Assembly: GCA_025093555.1 (NCBI GenBank)
Contig: JAIWNF010000011.1
Coordinates: 682,001 to 746,000 of the forward strand
Origin: Circinella umbellata
Lineage: Eukaryota > Mucoromycota > Mucoromycetes > Mucorales > Lichtheimiaceae
Length of the DNA stretch: 64,000 nt
Direction of reading: 5' to 3'
Made by a program: the position numbers and the translations under genes. The notes under the pieces are model-generated. The model made no database searches. It was not told the DNA's origin and saw nothing but the letters and a program-made list of their open reading frames with translations. This document shows positions 1 to 12,741 of the stretch, in pieces; positions within the stretch are counted from its first letter, which is position 1; each line of letters starts with the position of its first letter.

Positions 1-1277
1 TTCTAATCTATCACAAACAATAGAGGTTTATACAAAAGACATTGTATGATATGCTGCAATTAAACATGTTTAGTTCATTTATTGATATCGATAAGCCAAT
101 AAAAAAAGACTATTAATATAACTTTAATGGATGGATGGTGTATAAAACTATAGCTAGATAATACATCTAAAAAAAAGAATGACTACTTTTTAAAAAGACA
201 AGAATACGACTGGATGTTATATATTCAAGTTGTAAAGTGTAATTATAAAAACGAGATTTTACTTTTCCGATTAAAAAATGTGCTTTAATAGCAAGTCCTC
301 TCTTTTAATTTTTTTTATTCTTTTTTCTCTCACTCTCTTTCTCTTTTTCAACACATTTCTTTTTTTTTAAAAAAAAAAAAAGAAAAAGACACATTCTTAC
401 ATAAATCTCGCAGGTTCATTTTCCATATACAATCGACGGTATTGTCTCTCTCTCACTTCTCTTCTCTTCTCTTTTCTTTTTTCTTTTTCTTTTCATTACA
501 TTTAAAAAAAAAAAGATGTTTTCTATTTGTAAAACTGCTTCCACATCTTATATTTATTTGTTGCCGCTACCTTCCCATCTAATCCTTTCACTCTCATGAA
601 AAGAATAACACAAATTGATCTCTTTGATTCTTTTCATTTCCATGAGTTGGCAGGTGGCGGCTAAAAAAAACCCGGTAGCAGCAGCAGTGGTTGATTTAAA
701 TTATTCTATTTTATTTTTATTTATTGCACATTTTGTCATTCTTACCTTTTTCTAAACTATTTTTTTTGATCTTTTTTTTTTTTTATTCTTTTCCCTCTTC
801 CATACATTTCTACACAGAACCAAGAAACATCAAAAACAACCACTTGTATACACTACATTAACCAAAAAAAAAAAAAAAACAAAAAACAAACAAACAAACC
901 CTGTTTCTTTTTTTTTTAACATCACCTAACTCATTTCTTTTATTACCTCTTAACTCGCGTTTTGTTTCTTTTTTCTAAAAAAGCAAAAGACACAAAATTC
1001 TTTTCTACAACTGGTAAAAAAAAAAAGTTATTATTAAGTGATTTATATTGATATTAAAACTTATTATTATTATTAACCTATTATTTATTTATTCTGAAAA
1101 AAAAAAGAGGGAAAAAAAAGAATAATACTTATTACAGATTTAAAAAAAAAGGTAAGAAATAAGAATATTTTATTAAAGATTTTTCTTTCTTTTTATCAAG
1201 GGGATTTTGAATAGATATTAATGACTTATTTTAATGAATTATTTTAATTATCTATCATAGAGTAAAATAAATTAGTC
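1..1277. other. Intergenic / upstream region of KH gene
   Basis: No coding sequence is supported here. The stretch is AT-rich with long T, A and CT tracts (about 300-530 and 740-960), as is usual for promoters and leaders in this window. A donor-like GGTAAGAA at 1151-1158 followed by TATCATAG ending at 1260 could bound an intron in the 5' UTR of the KH-domain gene that starts at 1278. This is inference from splice-like signals only. The first 600 bases could hold the 3' flank of a gene outside the window. Confidence 0.5.
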
Positions 1278-3046
1278 ATGTCAGCAACTGAAGTAGATAT
1301 GAATGGATCACCCACTGATCGCTCAAAGCGTCCTCGTCTTGAAGATGGTGATTTAGATTCGGACTATGAACGTGATGGTCAAGACGATCGTCATCCTAAA
1401 CGTCAAGCTGTTCCCGATCCTGAAACTAAAGCACCTCATTTCGCTGGTGCCACAGATGCTGACTCAGATAACAAACATGAAACTAGTGGTGCTACAACAC
1501 AACAAAATCAAAATTCAGATAATAATACACCTACTGGACGTTCCCGACGGAAGAAATGGGAAGAAGGTGGTTCTCAAGATTCTGATGACGGTGAAGATGA
1601 TGAAGTTCAAATCTTACTTGATGCTAATAACAACAACAATAATAATAATAATAATGAAGAATCAAAAGGAACAAATGGTACAACCAATAATGACGATGGC
1701 ACTGGAGCTGCTTCAACATCAGCTAATCCTTTTGATGCAACAGGTTCAGATGCACAATCTTTGGCTTCCTTACCACCAGGTGTACCATCAGTCTCTATTC
1801 GATCACTTGTTAGTACCAAGGATGCTGGTGTGATTATTGGCAGAGGTGGTAAAAACGTTAGTGAAATTCGTGAAATGTCAGCTGCACGAGTCACCATTTC
1901 AGATATCATTCCTGGTGCTTATGAACGTATTTTGACAGTCAGTGGTCCTGTGAACTCTGTTGCAAAGGTAATATATAATATTATGTTTTTTTTTTATTAA
2001 AACAAAACAAATTGCATGAATTTATATTGACATTTACTTATCTTTACCCCCCATTAAAGGCTTATTCGCTTGTAGCCCAAAAGATTCTTTCAGAAATGCC
2101 CAGTGCAGATAATGGTCAAGAACAATCATTGACTATACGATTGCTTGTAGCAGATACTCGCATGGGAACATTGATTGGTCGCGGAGGTAGCGTAATACGG
2201 TCTATTCAAGAACACAGCCACGCACGTGTAAACGCGTCTGAAGAGCCATTACCCATGTCAACAGAACGTACAGTAACCATTGTTGGTACTACAGATGCCG
2301 TCCAATCGGCAATTCAACAAATCAGTGAAATTTTGGCAGAACATCCTGAACGCGTGAATGCCAGTTCAACTGTTCAATACCGTCCACAACCTCAAGGAGG
2401 ATCTGCATCTGGCAACATGTCTACTCGAGGTTATCATAACAATATGGGCCGAGTAAGTTCAGCTGGAGTGAATGGTGCTAGTGCCAACACTGTAGCTGCT
2501 GCTACTTCAACTATGAACCCTTATGGTGCTGCTATGATGGGTCATATGGGAGGTATGCCAATGAGCGGAGCTAATCCTCAATTTTATTATCAAGCTGCTG
2601 CCGCTGCTGCTGCTGCAGGTGCATACGGAGGCATGCCTAGTACGTCCGGTCGACAAGGGGATTATGGTATGGCAGGTATGGTGGCCAGTTCGCAAGCTCA
2701 ACAAATTTTCATTCCTAATGAAATGGTAAGTTCTTTTTTTTTCACTTTGTAAATGAACGGGTAAAACTATATTATAATACAATGTACATCTTTTTTTAAC
2801 ATATATATATATATATCTATATATACTCTATAAATGAATCAGGTTGGATGTATTATTGGCAAGGGTGGTAGTAAAATTAATGAAATTCGCCAATTAAGTG
2901 GAAGTCATATCAAGATTGCAGATCCCCATGGCAACACCAATGAACGCTTAGTTACGATTACTGGTACACCAGAAAGTAATCAAATGGCGTTGTATCTTTT
3001 GTATTCTCGTTTGGAAAGTGAAAAGGGTCGATTGGGATTGCGTTAA
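1278..3046 (+). CDS. Three-KH-domain RNA-binding protein (PCBP/hnRNP K type)
   Basis: Exons 1278-1967, 2060-2725 and 2843-3046 join in frame (phase 0 twice) to 519 aa. Three KH domains are visible through their GXXG loops: IIGRGGKNVSEIR (around residue 190), LIGRGGSVIRSIQ (around 265) and IIGKGGSKINEIR (around 456). This layout, two N-terminal KH domains and one C-terminal, matches the PCBP/hnRNP K family, including yeast Pbp2/Hek2 and fission yeast Rnc1. Those proteins bind C-rich RNA and control mRNA stability and localisation. The N-terminal 160 residues are acidic and low complexity with an Asn run. A linker rich in Ala, Gly and Met separates KH2 from KH3. The start is the first ATG after an AT-rich leader. 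The family is certain; the exact orthologue is not. Confidence 0.93.
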
Positions 3047-4745
3047 GTTTTCTTTTTCTTTTTTTCTTGCATAAAAAAAATTAATATTCCTTTACTCTTT
3101 CTCTCTTTCTCTCTTTCCTTTCATGTATGTGTTTGTGATGTGAAAAAAAAAAATATGTGTGTTTTTCTTTTTTTTTCGATTTCCTTTTTTTTTAACTCTT
3201 TTGTTATTATGATTTTACACATTTTTTTTTCTAAAAATCAGTTTTAAGGAAAAATATATACTTACAAATAAATAAGAATAATTTGTTTTATAATAACATA
3301 GAATATCCATAAACATTATAATTTTCTTCAAAAAGAAATCGGGATGAAGGGGAATGAATGAGGGAGTGAAATGAAAATAAAACCCTAATCATATATAAAC
3401 AAATATATCCAAGAATGGACATAATTGATAGGGAGAAAAAGAAACTGTATTTTATATAATTATTGATATGGATATAACCTTATTACCTAGACATCACCAG
3501 GTTGATCAGAAAAAAAAAACTTTCTGGAATCACGATGAAATAGAAGATAGATGACCCAACTTGATTTTATGGTTATGGCAGTCCACCTTATTATCAAAAA
3601 TAATTGCAGTTATATAATCTTTTCTCGTTAATTCCCCACCCTAAGTAATAGATTCAAAATTTATCCTCCTCCTTTTTTATCTTTCTGAGTTGCTATAACA
3701 CTAATACATCCTATTTCTTCCCCCAATGTTTGTGGTGGAATTATGTCAATATAATAGAGAACTAATTCTTGGGAAAATACTTAATGTAATCCATTGATAT
3801 TCTTATAACATAATATGAAAAAAAAAATAATAAATTAATTTTTATACTATCATCACGAAAACAAACAAATAGTTATTTTCTCGCTTGAACATAATCTGCA
3901 TTTAGTCAACCTTTCATGGACCGCATCGGATCATAAAAACAAAAAAAAAACCTTCCCCTTTGTATATGGATAAAGGGTCAAAACCCACAATAATACCAAT
4001 TAAAAAGTTTAATTTCTTTAAAAACTAAGGAGCTGATAAAATATATATAACATGCATATACTGTTTTGGAATCAACTTATATTTACCTTTTAAAAATCAT
4101 ATCTATTTTAGTTGAAAAGAAATAACAATTACCTAAAAAGATAATTGACCCACTAGTTCCGAAAAATTCGAAAATTAAGTGGTTTATATTTGTATTGTTA
4201 TACCACAACATATAATAATGGCTGGAAATAGTAGCGTATTTCTGAGAGTCAAGTGGTAGTCTATAAAGCGCTGGATCCATTCGTTGGTGGGATCACGGTT
4301 GCTTGATTGTCTCGCCGGAGACGATGTTTTGCAGAGTTTGGTGTCAACATTCGGATCCGGACGTAAGCCTGGAATGGTAGGTTGTTCAATACTGGGGAAA
4401 CGCAATACAGCAGGGAAAACTCAGAGTACTAATACGGCTGTCAAGATAGCATTAACAGCGGGAACAATATCTTTTGATATTTTTTCCTATCTTGAAATCT
4501 CTTTTTACTCGGTTTTTTTTTTCATTTTCTAGTTCCTTGCTATTGATATTATAGTAATATAGATGGATAACAATATATTTTTTCAAAAGGGATAATAACA
4601 TTAAGAGAGAAAGAGAGAGAGAGGGAGAGAGAAACAAAGGGATATAAAGGTTTATTTTTTTTAAAAGAAAAAAAATAACAATAATAATAATACTAATAAT
4701 TTGTATAATAGGACTAATAGTAGCAATAATATAATTATAAAATAT
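3047..4745. other. Intergenic, convergent gene ends
   Basis: This space lies between the 3' ends of the KH gene (+) and the NudE gene (-). It is mostly AT-rich with T and A runs. One islet at about 4260-4450 is clearly less AT-rich and stays open on both strands for about 65-80 codons; no family was recognised in it (see findings). No other feature is supported. Confidence 0.5.
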
Positions 4746-6355
4746 TTACTTTTCAGAATCACCATCTTCACTTGTTCTCATATATTCAGAAGGTCGTCGA
4801 GCTTTGATATTAGCAAATTGCATTGGACTATGGGACCGTATACTTGCTGTTGGTGATGATGGACGACTTCCCACAGGAATTGTAGAACTATAAGAAGGTG
4901 GTGGATTAAGAAGAGGTGTGACCAATGATCGACATGATTGTAATCGAGCTTCCAAATTCTATAAAATTAAATAATAGTAAATGATTTCCAATTCACCCCT
5001 TTAAAAATAAAACATCGATCCATTACATGATATATCATTGTTTATAAAGAATAAAACTTACTCTAACACGTCCCACCATTTCTTGAACCATTTTCACTGG
5101 ATTTGAAGCACTATTAGCACCATTTAAACCACCACCTATGCTATTTGTTCTGGGTATACGTGTTCGACGACTATAGGTGGGATCATATTGTAAACTACCA
5201 AGTCGATCAGGTGTAGTGGATCGAGATCCATCCTGTTGTTGTTGGTGCTGATCCAATTTTCGTTTTAAATCTTTACATGATCTTTCACTTGTTTCTAATT
5301 TGTTTTCCATTTCTTGAATAGTTTCACCTTGCTTTGTGGATCGTTGTCGATAGACGGCAAGTTCATGATTAACATCTATATAATTATTTTATTAATATAT
5401 ATAATTATTTTATTATTATTAATATTATTATTAGTATCCATAGTATTGTTACCATTCAATTCATCCTTTAAGCGTTGAGTTTGTTCTGTAAGATTATCTT
5501 TCGTCGCAATTTCGTTTTCTAATAATAATAATAATAATAATAGGTTGAGATTAGAAAAGAGACTTTTATAATTTTACTATAATTATTATTACCAAGGATC
5601 ACATTTCGCTCAATGGTTTTGTTTAGTTTAACTTCTAGATCAGATAATGATGATGTAGCAGCTCTATATATTCAAAGATTATTTTATTATTGGAAAAGGG
5701 ACTTTCACCAATATCCAGTATCATATATTTCATATTATACCTTTCAGTACGTTCTAAATCATCATTATCCAATTCTAATTCTAGAATTTTACGTCGAAAC
5801 ATTTCTTCTGTTGCTCTCAAGATATCAATTTCGCGTTGCATTTGTAGTGTTGCCATATTTTGTTCTTGTTTGGCTTGTGTGTATTTTGACTATAAATATA
5901 CGTTTGTAAATAAATATATATATATATTTTGAAAGAAAAAAAAAAAGGTGTATGTTATATATGCATACCTTCCATTCATCTGCTTCATACTTGAAATGTT
6001 CACACCTCGATTTCAAGTCTTTGTATGCCTTTTCAGTCGTTTGTAATTCTTTTTCAAGTTCTTCTTCTAATTCACGTGAAGACAATTGAAACTCATCTAA
6101 AGCTAATCTTGTATCTTGTAAAGTTGCTTCGAGATTTTCTGCATGAGAACGATAATATTCAAGTTCATCCTGCACTGAATTAAATTGTCTAAAAAGTAAA
6201 TGTATAAATGTTTAAGAAATTTAAATGTTTTTTTTTTTTTCCCCATTTCTTTTTGCCCCCCCCTTCCCAGCAAAAAAAAAAAAAAAAAAGAATAATAACT
6301 TTAAGTTTTTATCTATAAACACTTACACAATTCGCGACGATAGATCGACAGCCAT
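4746..6355 (-). CDS. NudE/NDEL1-family dynein regulator
   Basis: Exons 6355-6327, 6188-5969, 5889-5741, 5663-5593, 5518-5453, 5375-5062 and 4958-4746 join in frame to 353 aa. Residues about 10-185 form a long coiled coil containing ELEYYRSHAENLEATLQDT and KLNKTIERNVILE, typical of the NUDE domain. The C-terminal part carries NLEARLQSCRSLVTPLL, a stretch conserved in fungal NudE proteins. NudE (ro-11 in Neurospora, NDE1/NDEL1 in animals) binds Lis1 and cytoplasmic dynein and supports nuclear migration and vesicle transport along microtubules. The first coding exon has only 29 nt; the next begins two bases into a codon, and the donor GTAAGT fixes the junction. The tail after residue 200 is Ser/Pro-rich and probably disordered. 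Confidence 0.93.
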
Positions 6356-8039
6356 GATATATATATTTTCTTTCTTATGTGAGTACAAAGAATAAAAAAG
6401 TGGGAGAGGGAACGGACGGAGTATAAGTTGCGTGACCAGTTCCGTTCCTGGAACTTACATAGTTCTTACTTCCGTTTGAGTTACGGATTAATTGTACAAC
6501 AATGTCACCTTTTATTTTATTTTTAAGACTGCTTATGGATTTAATTATAATTTATCATACCATTTTAATAATAATTTCATATTAATAATAATCATAATTC
6601 AAATTAATAATAACTTATGAACTAATAGATTGATGAATTCATATGTAATCTATTATATGAAAATGTGTTTCATTTTCTGCAGAACTAATCAATATCTGCA
6701 CGCAGCTAAACAAAAACAAGGCTGACAGGTTTTGTTACTTTTACCCAAAAAAAGATATTTATAAGTTTATCTTTTTATCATCAATTTATATTTTGAGCAG
6801 AAAAAATCCCTCACACACATGGTTTTCTTTTTATGCTTATTAACAGCATTGAACACGGAAAGAGATGTCCGGCGCAGCAATATGGTAACATTGATGTGTG
6901 TGTGTTATCAAGCACATAAATCGTTATTAAACTCAATTCCGCCAGTACCCTATCCTTTTTGCACTCCCCTCATTTTTTAATAGTTCTCCCCGATACGCTG
7001 GATTTCAATTGACTAAACAGCCAGTTCCATAGTTGTACTAAACACAAAAAAACAATTTAAGAAGGGTCATTTGATCATTTGTCATTCGATTTACTAAACT
7101 ATTGTTGTCAGTAAAAGAGAGAGAGAGAGAGATAGAGAATTAAATAAAGTTAGTATTAGATGAAAAATAAGATAGAAGAGAGAGGGTGAGGGAAATAAAA
7201 AAAAAAAAGAACTTTGAAACACTTAGCCCTATCTCACTTTGACAACGATGGGTTCCTTGCGTTTTTTACCGCATTAATATTAACTCCAAAGATAATGGGG
7301 AGTGAAGAATGAGATTACACATGCACAGACCGCGTTACACATTTAACAAACCGATACTAAAGTTTATATTTGGATCGTTGTTGATACATAATAATTTTGT
7401 GTGAATTCTGGAATTGAAAGATAAAGAAAAGCGAGAGGGGGTCGCGACCAAAAAGAACTTATCACTAACAGCGCTAATTTTTTTTTTTTTGTTCGGTTAT
7501 TTACAATAAGTTGTGTGGCATGGTGTGTGGGAAATGCCGTGGTCTAAGCAACTTTTGGAGGTAGTACCATAAATAGAATAGTGTTTGGAGTAGAATGTGT
7601 ACTAATATATAAGTGGAAACGAAAAAAAAAAAAGACGGGGATCGCCAAAGGACAATAGTGTATAAGTACTGTATCAGGATGCTAGCGTGATCTTGTTTGT
7701 TGTTTGGGGGACTTCGGAGGGAAAGAAAAAGGGTTGAGGCGTGTGAGCTGAACGGTTTTTTTTTTTCATACAATATTATAAAGAAACAACATCCAACAAA
7801 CCCAACAAAAAAAAACCTTTTTCTTTTTATAAATAATTTATTTTCCTTCTCGTTTTGACTTGTCTTCTTTTTCCTTCTTTCTTTTTTTTTCCTTCTTTTA
7901 TTTCTTATATCTCTTCTTTTTTTTTTGTTTGTTTGACTATTTTGTGTCTTTCTTTCCTACATTATCTTATCTATTTATTCTTCAACGACTTTTTTTTTAT
8001 CCTCTTGAAGAAGAAGAAAAAAAGCAATAACAAACTACA
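6356..8039. other. Divergent promoter region
   Basis: This 1.7-kb space separates the divergent starts of the NudE gene (-) and the Reg1-like gene (+). It contains GA repeats (7118-7135), several homopolymer tracts, and from 7800 a strongly pyrimidine-rich leader that runs up to the ATG at 8040. A minus-strand open frame at 7501-7773 has no protein-like composition and is dismissed. No RNA gene was seen. Confidence 0.5.
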
Positions 8040-9543
8040 ATGAAAGCACGAATACATGTTGATTATCTTTCACACGATTGGGAAGCCACCGATGTAATTT
8101 GTGCACATACACAAATACATAAGCAAATACGTTCAATAAATGTTAAATTGAATGAAAATCCAGAGAATAAATCCATTCGAGTAGAATATCAACGATTAAA
8201 TCGATATAAAAATGCATTATGGAGACAAATGTCTAGAACATGTACATCTCGTTTGGGTAAACATAATCATTTGGTACATCCTTCTTCAGTTAACTGGTAA
8301 ATTTAATCTGCTGGTTTTTTTTTTTTTTTTGGCTTATTGTGTAATGAGTGTTTGTGTGTATATCCATGATTTTTTCTTTTTTTTTTGGAATCTTACCATG
8401 TTTGTTTGTAAATTTTTTAATATGAAAAAACAATATAGGCAAAAAGAATCTGATATCACATGTAAGGCACATTCTTTTCAACATTATATACTCACCCTCA
8501 AATCTCTCTATGTTCTTTATTTTTTTTACTCACAATGTTAATTTTTAGGGCTTTATGGACCATTATATACCAATGAAAGTGATGATGAAGAAATTACCAT
8601 GACAACTTCCACATCAACTACCACAACAACCAGAACAAAATGTCATAATAACGATACCCCATCACATCATAATCACACACGACAACATGATCTAAAGCCA
8701 GTATTAAAATCTTCTATTTATGTTCGCCGAAGACGACAAGGACTTATCGGAGCAACAGAAGCAGTATTTGGTGAATATGATGATGGTGAACAACGAATAC
8801 CCTCGTTTTCTTCTATTGCATCTACATCCTCTTCTACTTCTTCTATTCTCCCACCACCTACACCTACCAATAGTACAAGTGTACGCTTCAGTCCTGAGTC
8901 AACAAAAATCCAGTATTTTATACCTGAGTCTCCCGTACAAGAATTCCTTGGTGATAAGAATAATTATACTTCTTTTACTTCTAGTTATTACGATATCAAG
9001 AGTAGTGAGACAGTAAAAGTGGATTCTTGGAATCCCTATTGGTCTTACGAAAGCGACGATGAAGATAATATATATTCTTATGAAGATGATGATGACCAAG
9101 AAGACGATGATTTATGGGAACTTATGGTAGGCGTGACCTACCGTATCAAAGATTGGTTCATCCCACCACGTCGGAAATCTACTACCCGAAATAGCAGCAA
9201 CAACAGTGCCACTACTAACACTTCTACTATTAGTAGTAATTACATTAATACAAGCGGTGGACTTTTGAATCTTGTATTTACTCTTATCTCAGTTGCAAAA
9301 TCTGTGGCGTCCCTTATGGCAACCTGGGTTGTTTATCAAGGCTTGGTACGTATGCTTTGGGTTGTACGTCGTCCTGCTATTCGTCATCAGCAACCTCAAC
9401 AACAATACTTTCAGTTGAAACAACATAACAACGATATCAAAAAAAACATCAATAACAAAAAACTCATTTCATCACCATCATCATCATTATCATCATCATC
9501 ACCTTCATACACAAAAAATAACATTTCATCAAAATCTTTATAA
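8040..9543 (+). CDS. Reg1-like PP1 regulatory subunit (areA GATA-like / DUF1752)
   Basis: Exons 8040-8256 and 8549-9543 join to 403 aa. The donor is GGTAAAC at 8256/8257; the later GTAAAT at 8299 would shift frame into a stop. Motifs resemble yeast Reg1, the regulatory subunit that directs protein phosphatase 1 (Glc7) to Snf1 kinase in glucose repression: VDYLSHDW (residues 7-14), a short NALWR segment like the areA GATA-like domain (Pfam PF08550), LYGPL (74-78), LKPVLK (121-126), and SVRFSPE with V184/F186, placed where Reg1 has its PP1-docking RVxF-type site. The basic residue normally preceding that site is missing. An acidic stretch follows, then a hydrophobic segment around residues 305-330. 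The motif matches are seen in the sequence; the role in glucose signalling is inferred. Confidence 0.75.
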
Positions 9544-10771
9544 CACCATTTTTCTTATCATGATCATACCATATTATTATATTTTTTCATTCTTTTTTTT
9601 TTAAGAAACTCTTTTGTATTTTTATCATTATTTTGTATATATATATAAATATATATTTTGTGACATTTTCTTATTGATATTTCTTTTGTCACCGCACAAA
9701 AATAATAATAATAATAATAAAATTAATCGACACGGAACCAAAAAGAAAAAAAGAGTTTATTTATCGTTATGTCCACGTGGCACAATTTTTTCATTCCAGT
9801 TGTTAATAGTTGTTTGATAACTTAATTTGGGAATTGCGATTTGTTATCATGCGGTTTAATATATATTAGCTGTAATGGGAACTTTGGTACCATGCAGCCA
9901 AAATACAAAATACAAAAGTATAAATGAGGAGAAAAGTGGAAGAAGAAACTTATCAGATGATAAAATTGGAATCCGCTGGTCGTACTACTGTTTATTGATC
10001 GCCATATAATAGTTATATAATATTCAACAATTTTTACTGAAAGAGAATATTATTATTCTTACTCGCGCTCAAAAAAATAAGATTTATAGCGGTGAATTAT
10101 AACAAGTAGAATATCAGAACAATAATAATAATAAAAGAAAAGAATGATTTTATAATAAAATAAGCTTGTAATCACGACAATAATAAAAAAAAAGGAAAGA
10201 CGGGAGTAGTATCATATTTTTTTTTCTTATCAAGAAGGTCCCTTGTTTTAGAATAAATAAAATAGATGGAAAATGTAACAAAAAAAATTAACAATAACAA
10301 AAAAGCACTGTGTGATAAATGTGCAGTATTTTAAAAAAAAAATTGAATACAAGTTTGGGGATCTCATGCCAAAATGAAATTGAATGGATGATTGTGACTG
10401 ATTAGGGTATCGGAAAATCGAGGAATGGTTAAACTGATACGACGATCAAATCGGAATCATGACAGGTAGCCCAATCCTCTTTATATATTATACACACACA
10501 CGCTCTAAAACCTATTTTTTCTATCCATTAACATAACACATACACACACACGCGCAATACTCAACAACATATAACACAATATTACTTTTTAGTACAAAAT
10601 AAATCTTTTTTTTTTTTGTTCTTCCTCTTTTATTCTTTTTAACTTTTTCTTTTATTTTCTTTCTTTCTTGCTTTTCTTTTTCTTTTATATATAAATTTAT
10701 TTTCGTGTGTATTATTATATCATTTTTCACTCCCCCCCTCCTTATCATTTAAGACGACCCTTTTAACTTAA
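9544..10771. other. Intergenic region with promoter of next gene
   Basis: No gene was seen. The first part is a T-rich 3' flank. A TATA-like TTTATATATTATA at about 10480-10493 is followed by a CT-rich leader (10600-10740), which fits a core promoter for the gene starting at 10772. The rest is AT-rich with scattered AAT repeats. Confidence 0.45.
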
Positions 10772-12499
10772 ATGCAAAAGCATCCAGAGTATTCGGCATT
10801 CAAACTCCTCAAGCCATCTACAATTAACTCGACATCATCATCTTCTTCGAGTACAGATAAAGTCATTCTTGACTATTTACTATACATATCCATTCAGGCA
10901 CAGCTTAAACAAACTAATTATGAGCTTGAAAAATCTCCATCACCTTCTTCCGATACGATGAATGATTGTCCTGACGATATCAAAAATATTACTATTTTAA
11001 ACCGACGACAGGATAAACAGGCTATTATAGATTCTACTGTTACCGGTAATACTAATAGGCACAGAAAAATAATGAAATTTAAGGGGTTATGTTTTCTTTC
11101 TTCCCTTTTTTTTTCTAACAATAGAAAAGCGAACATCTACTAATTATTATTATTATTATATATCAACAGGAATTTTTTCTAGCAACAACAATATCAATAA
11201 CGATATCAGCAGATATTATTTTACTACTTCTCCAGAATCAACACCATTTCAGCAACGATTAAACCTGTATCTTCTATCAAATCACGTACTGGCTCGCTAT
11301 GATGCCATTTCAAATGATCATGTGATTATTAGACGTCGACGTAATAATAAATTGGATGATAAAGAACATACATTATTTACCACACCAATTTCACCAGTAT
11401 CGTGTCGCCGCCATCATCGACGACCAACGTGTGAATCGTGTCCGACTCGAACAACAAAAAAGAAATCCGGATTAATGGATTCGATTCCAGTGTTTTTAAA
11501 AACCAGCGCAGATTTACTTCGGCGTGCATTAGATAATAGCAATAATAATAACAAAGAAAGCGATAATGTCAATAATAATACAACGAACGAACCATCAACA
11601 TCTTCCTCCTCATCATCTCCATCAACTGTCAAACCTATGGTGTTTGCTGGACAACAAGTAATGGGCGGAGGCATGCCACCTACTTGGTATGACTTGTTTT
11701 TAAATCTATTAACTCAAGCTGCTATCGAATGTTATTTATGTGATGGTCAAACAGGTCCGGAATCCATCTTTGAAATATTTTCATATGGTTATGTTGAAGA
11801 TGAAGATGAACCTGATGTACTAGAAGACGAAGATGATGAAGAAAATGATGATGATACCAGTGATGCAGAAGATTCTTTTTCGGATGAAGAATTATGGAGT
11901 GTAAAAGCAGCAGATCATCATTTACTTTTTCCAAAGACTCGAACAATGTATTTATTTAAAACACAAGTTCAAGAGCGCGAAAAGGAGTTTCTAGACGTTG
12001 ATAAGGAGAATAATTTACAACAACATTTTAACAAGTTAGCACAACGCTATCCACTTTTTGAATTTGAAAAAAGTATGCATGAATTTATCTCCATGGTTTT
12101 CAACTCTATGGACGTGCCTGCTCTTGATAAAGTAAGTTCTCTTATATGTATATAAATATATTACACATGCATTATATTGAACACTGTATTAACACATATA
12201 ATTAGTATGGTGAAGGCGATGTAGCATCTATCGTATATAGATACCCAAGTGATGGATCACTATTAATACCCGAAGTACCTGATGATGAACCCAGTAGTTT
12301 TATTGTACCTGCTCAATATTCTTCTTCTCCTTTGTCTTCCTCTTCGACAGCTTCTTCTTCGCTGGCAGAAGAAGAAGCAGCAGCACTGACTGCCATTGCA
12401 TCTTGTTCTTCACCAATACACCTCGGAATTAAACGAACCCGTCAAGACGCATCTGATTTCCAAGAATCGTCACAAAAAAAGAGATTGACGCAAAATTAA
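10772..12499 (+). CDS. Uncharacterised acidic fungal protein
   Basis: Exons 10772-11045, 11170-12131 and 12206-12499 join in frame to 509 aa. I do not recognise a named family. The N-terminal part is Ser-rich and basic, with an RRRRNNK stretch. The middle holds a hydrophobic block (PPTWYDLFLNLLTQAAIE), then a very acidic run of Asp and Glu. It is followed by LWSVKAADHHLLFPKTRT and a charged helical region (YLFKTQVQEREKEFLD). The blocks around the acidic run look constrained and folded, so the gene is probably conserved. The C-terminus has two basic clusters (KRTR and KKRL) separated by 12 residues, a possible bipartite nuclear signal. It lies tail to tail with the DUF202 gene, 242 bp away. 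Function unknown. Confidence 0.8.
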
Positions 12500-12741
12500 A
12501 ATAAATAAAAAAAGAATGTATATTTAAAAATAAGAGTAATGATATTGATAATAAAAACAAAATATAAATATAAAGAAACACCCATAAAGAAACGAAAATA
12601 AAAAAAAACCATGTTTGTATGTGTACTTTCTTTCTTTTGTTTCTTTTAAAGTCTTTATTTTTTTCAATCACTCTTTTCTTAACAAATTAATATATTTTAC
12701 CCCTCTTCTCTAACTTCTTCCACTCCATTTTGTCTTTTGTT

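Noticed and set aside
7501..7773. 90-aa minus-strand open frame upstream of the Reg1-like gene
   Set aside because: The composition follows T/A homopolymers and the frame lacks any recognisable motif or splice context; it lies in promoter DNA.
8299..8548. Donor GTAAAT at the apparent stop of the first Reg1-like exon
   Set aside because: Using it shifts the second exon into a stop after nine codons; the upstream donor at 8257 keeps frame and gives the LYGPL motif.
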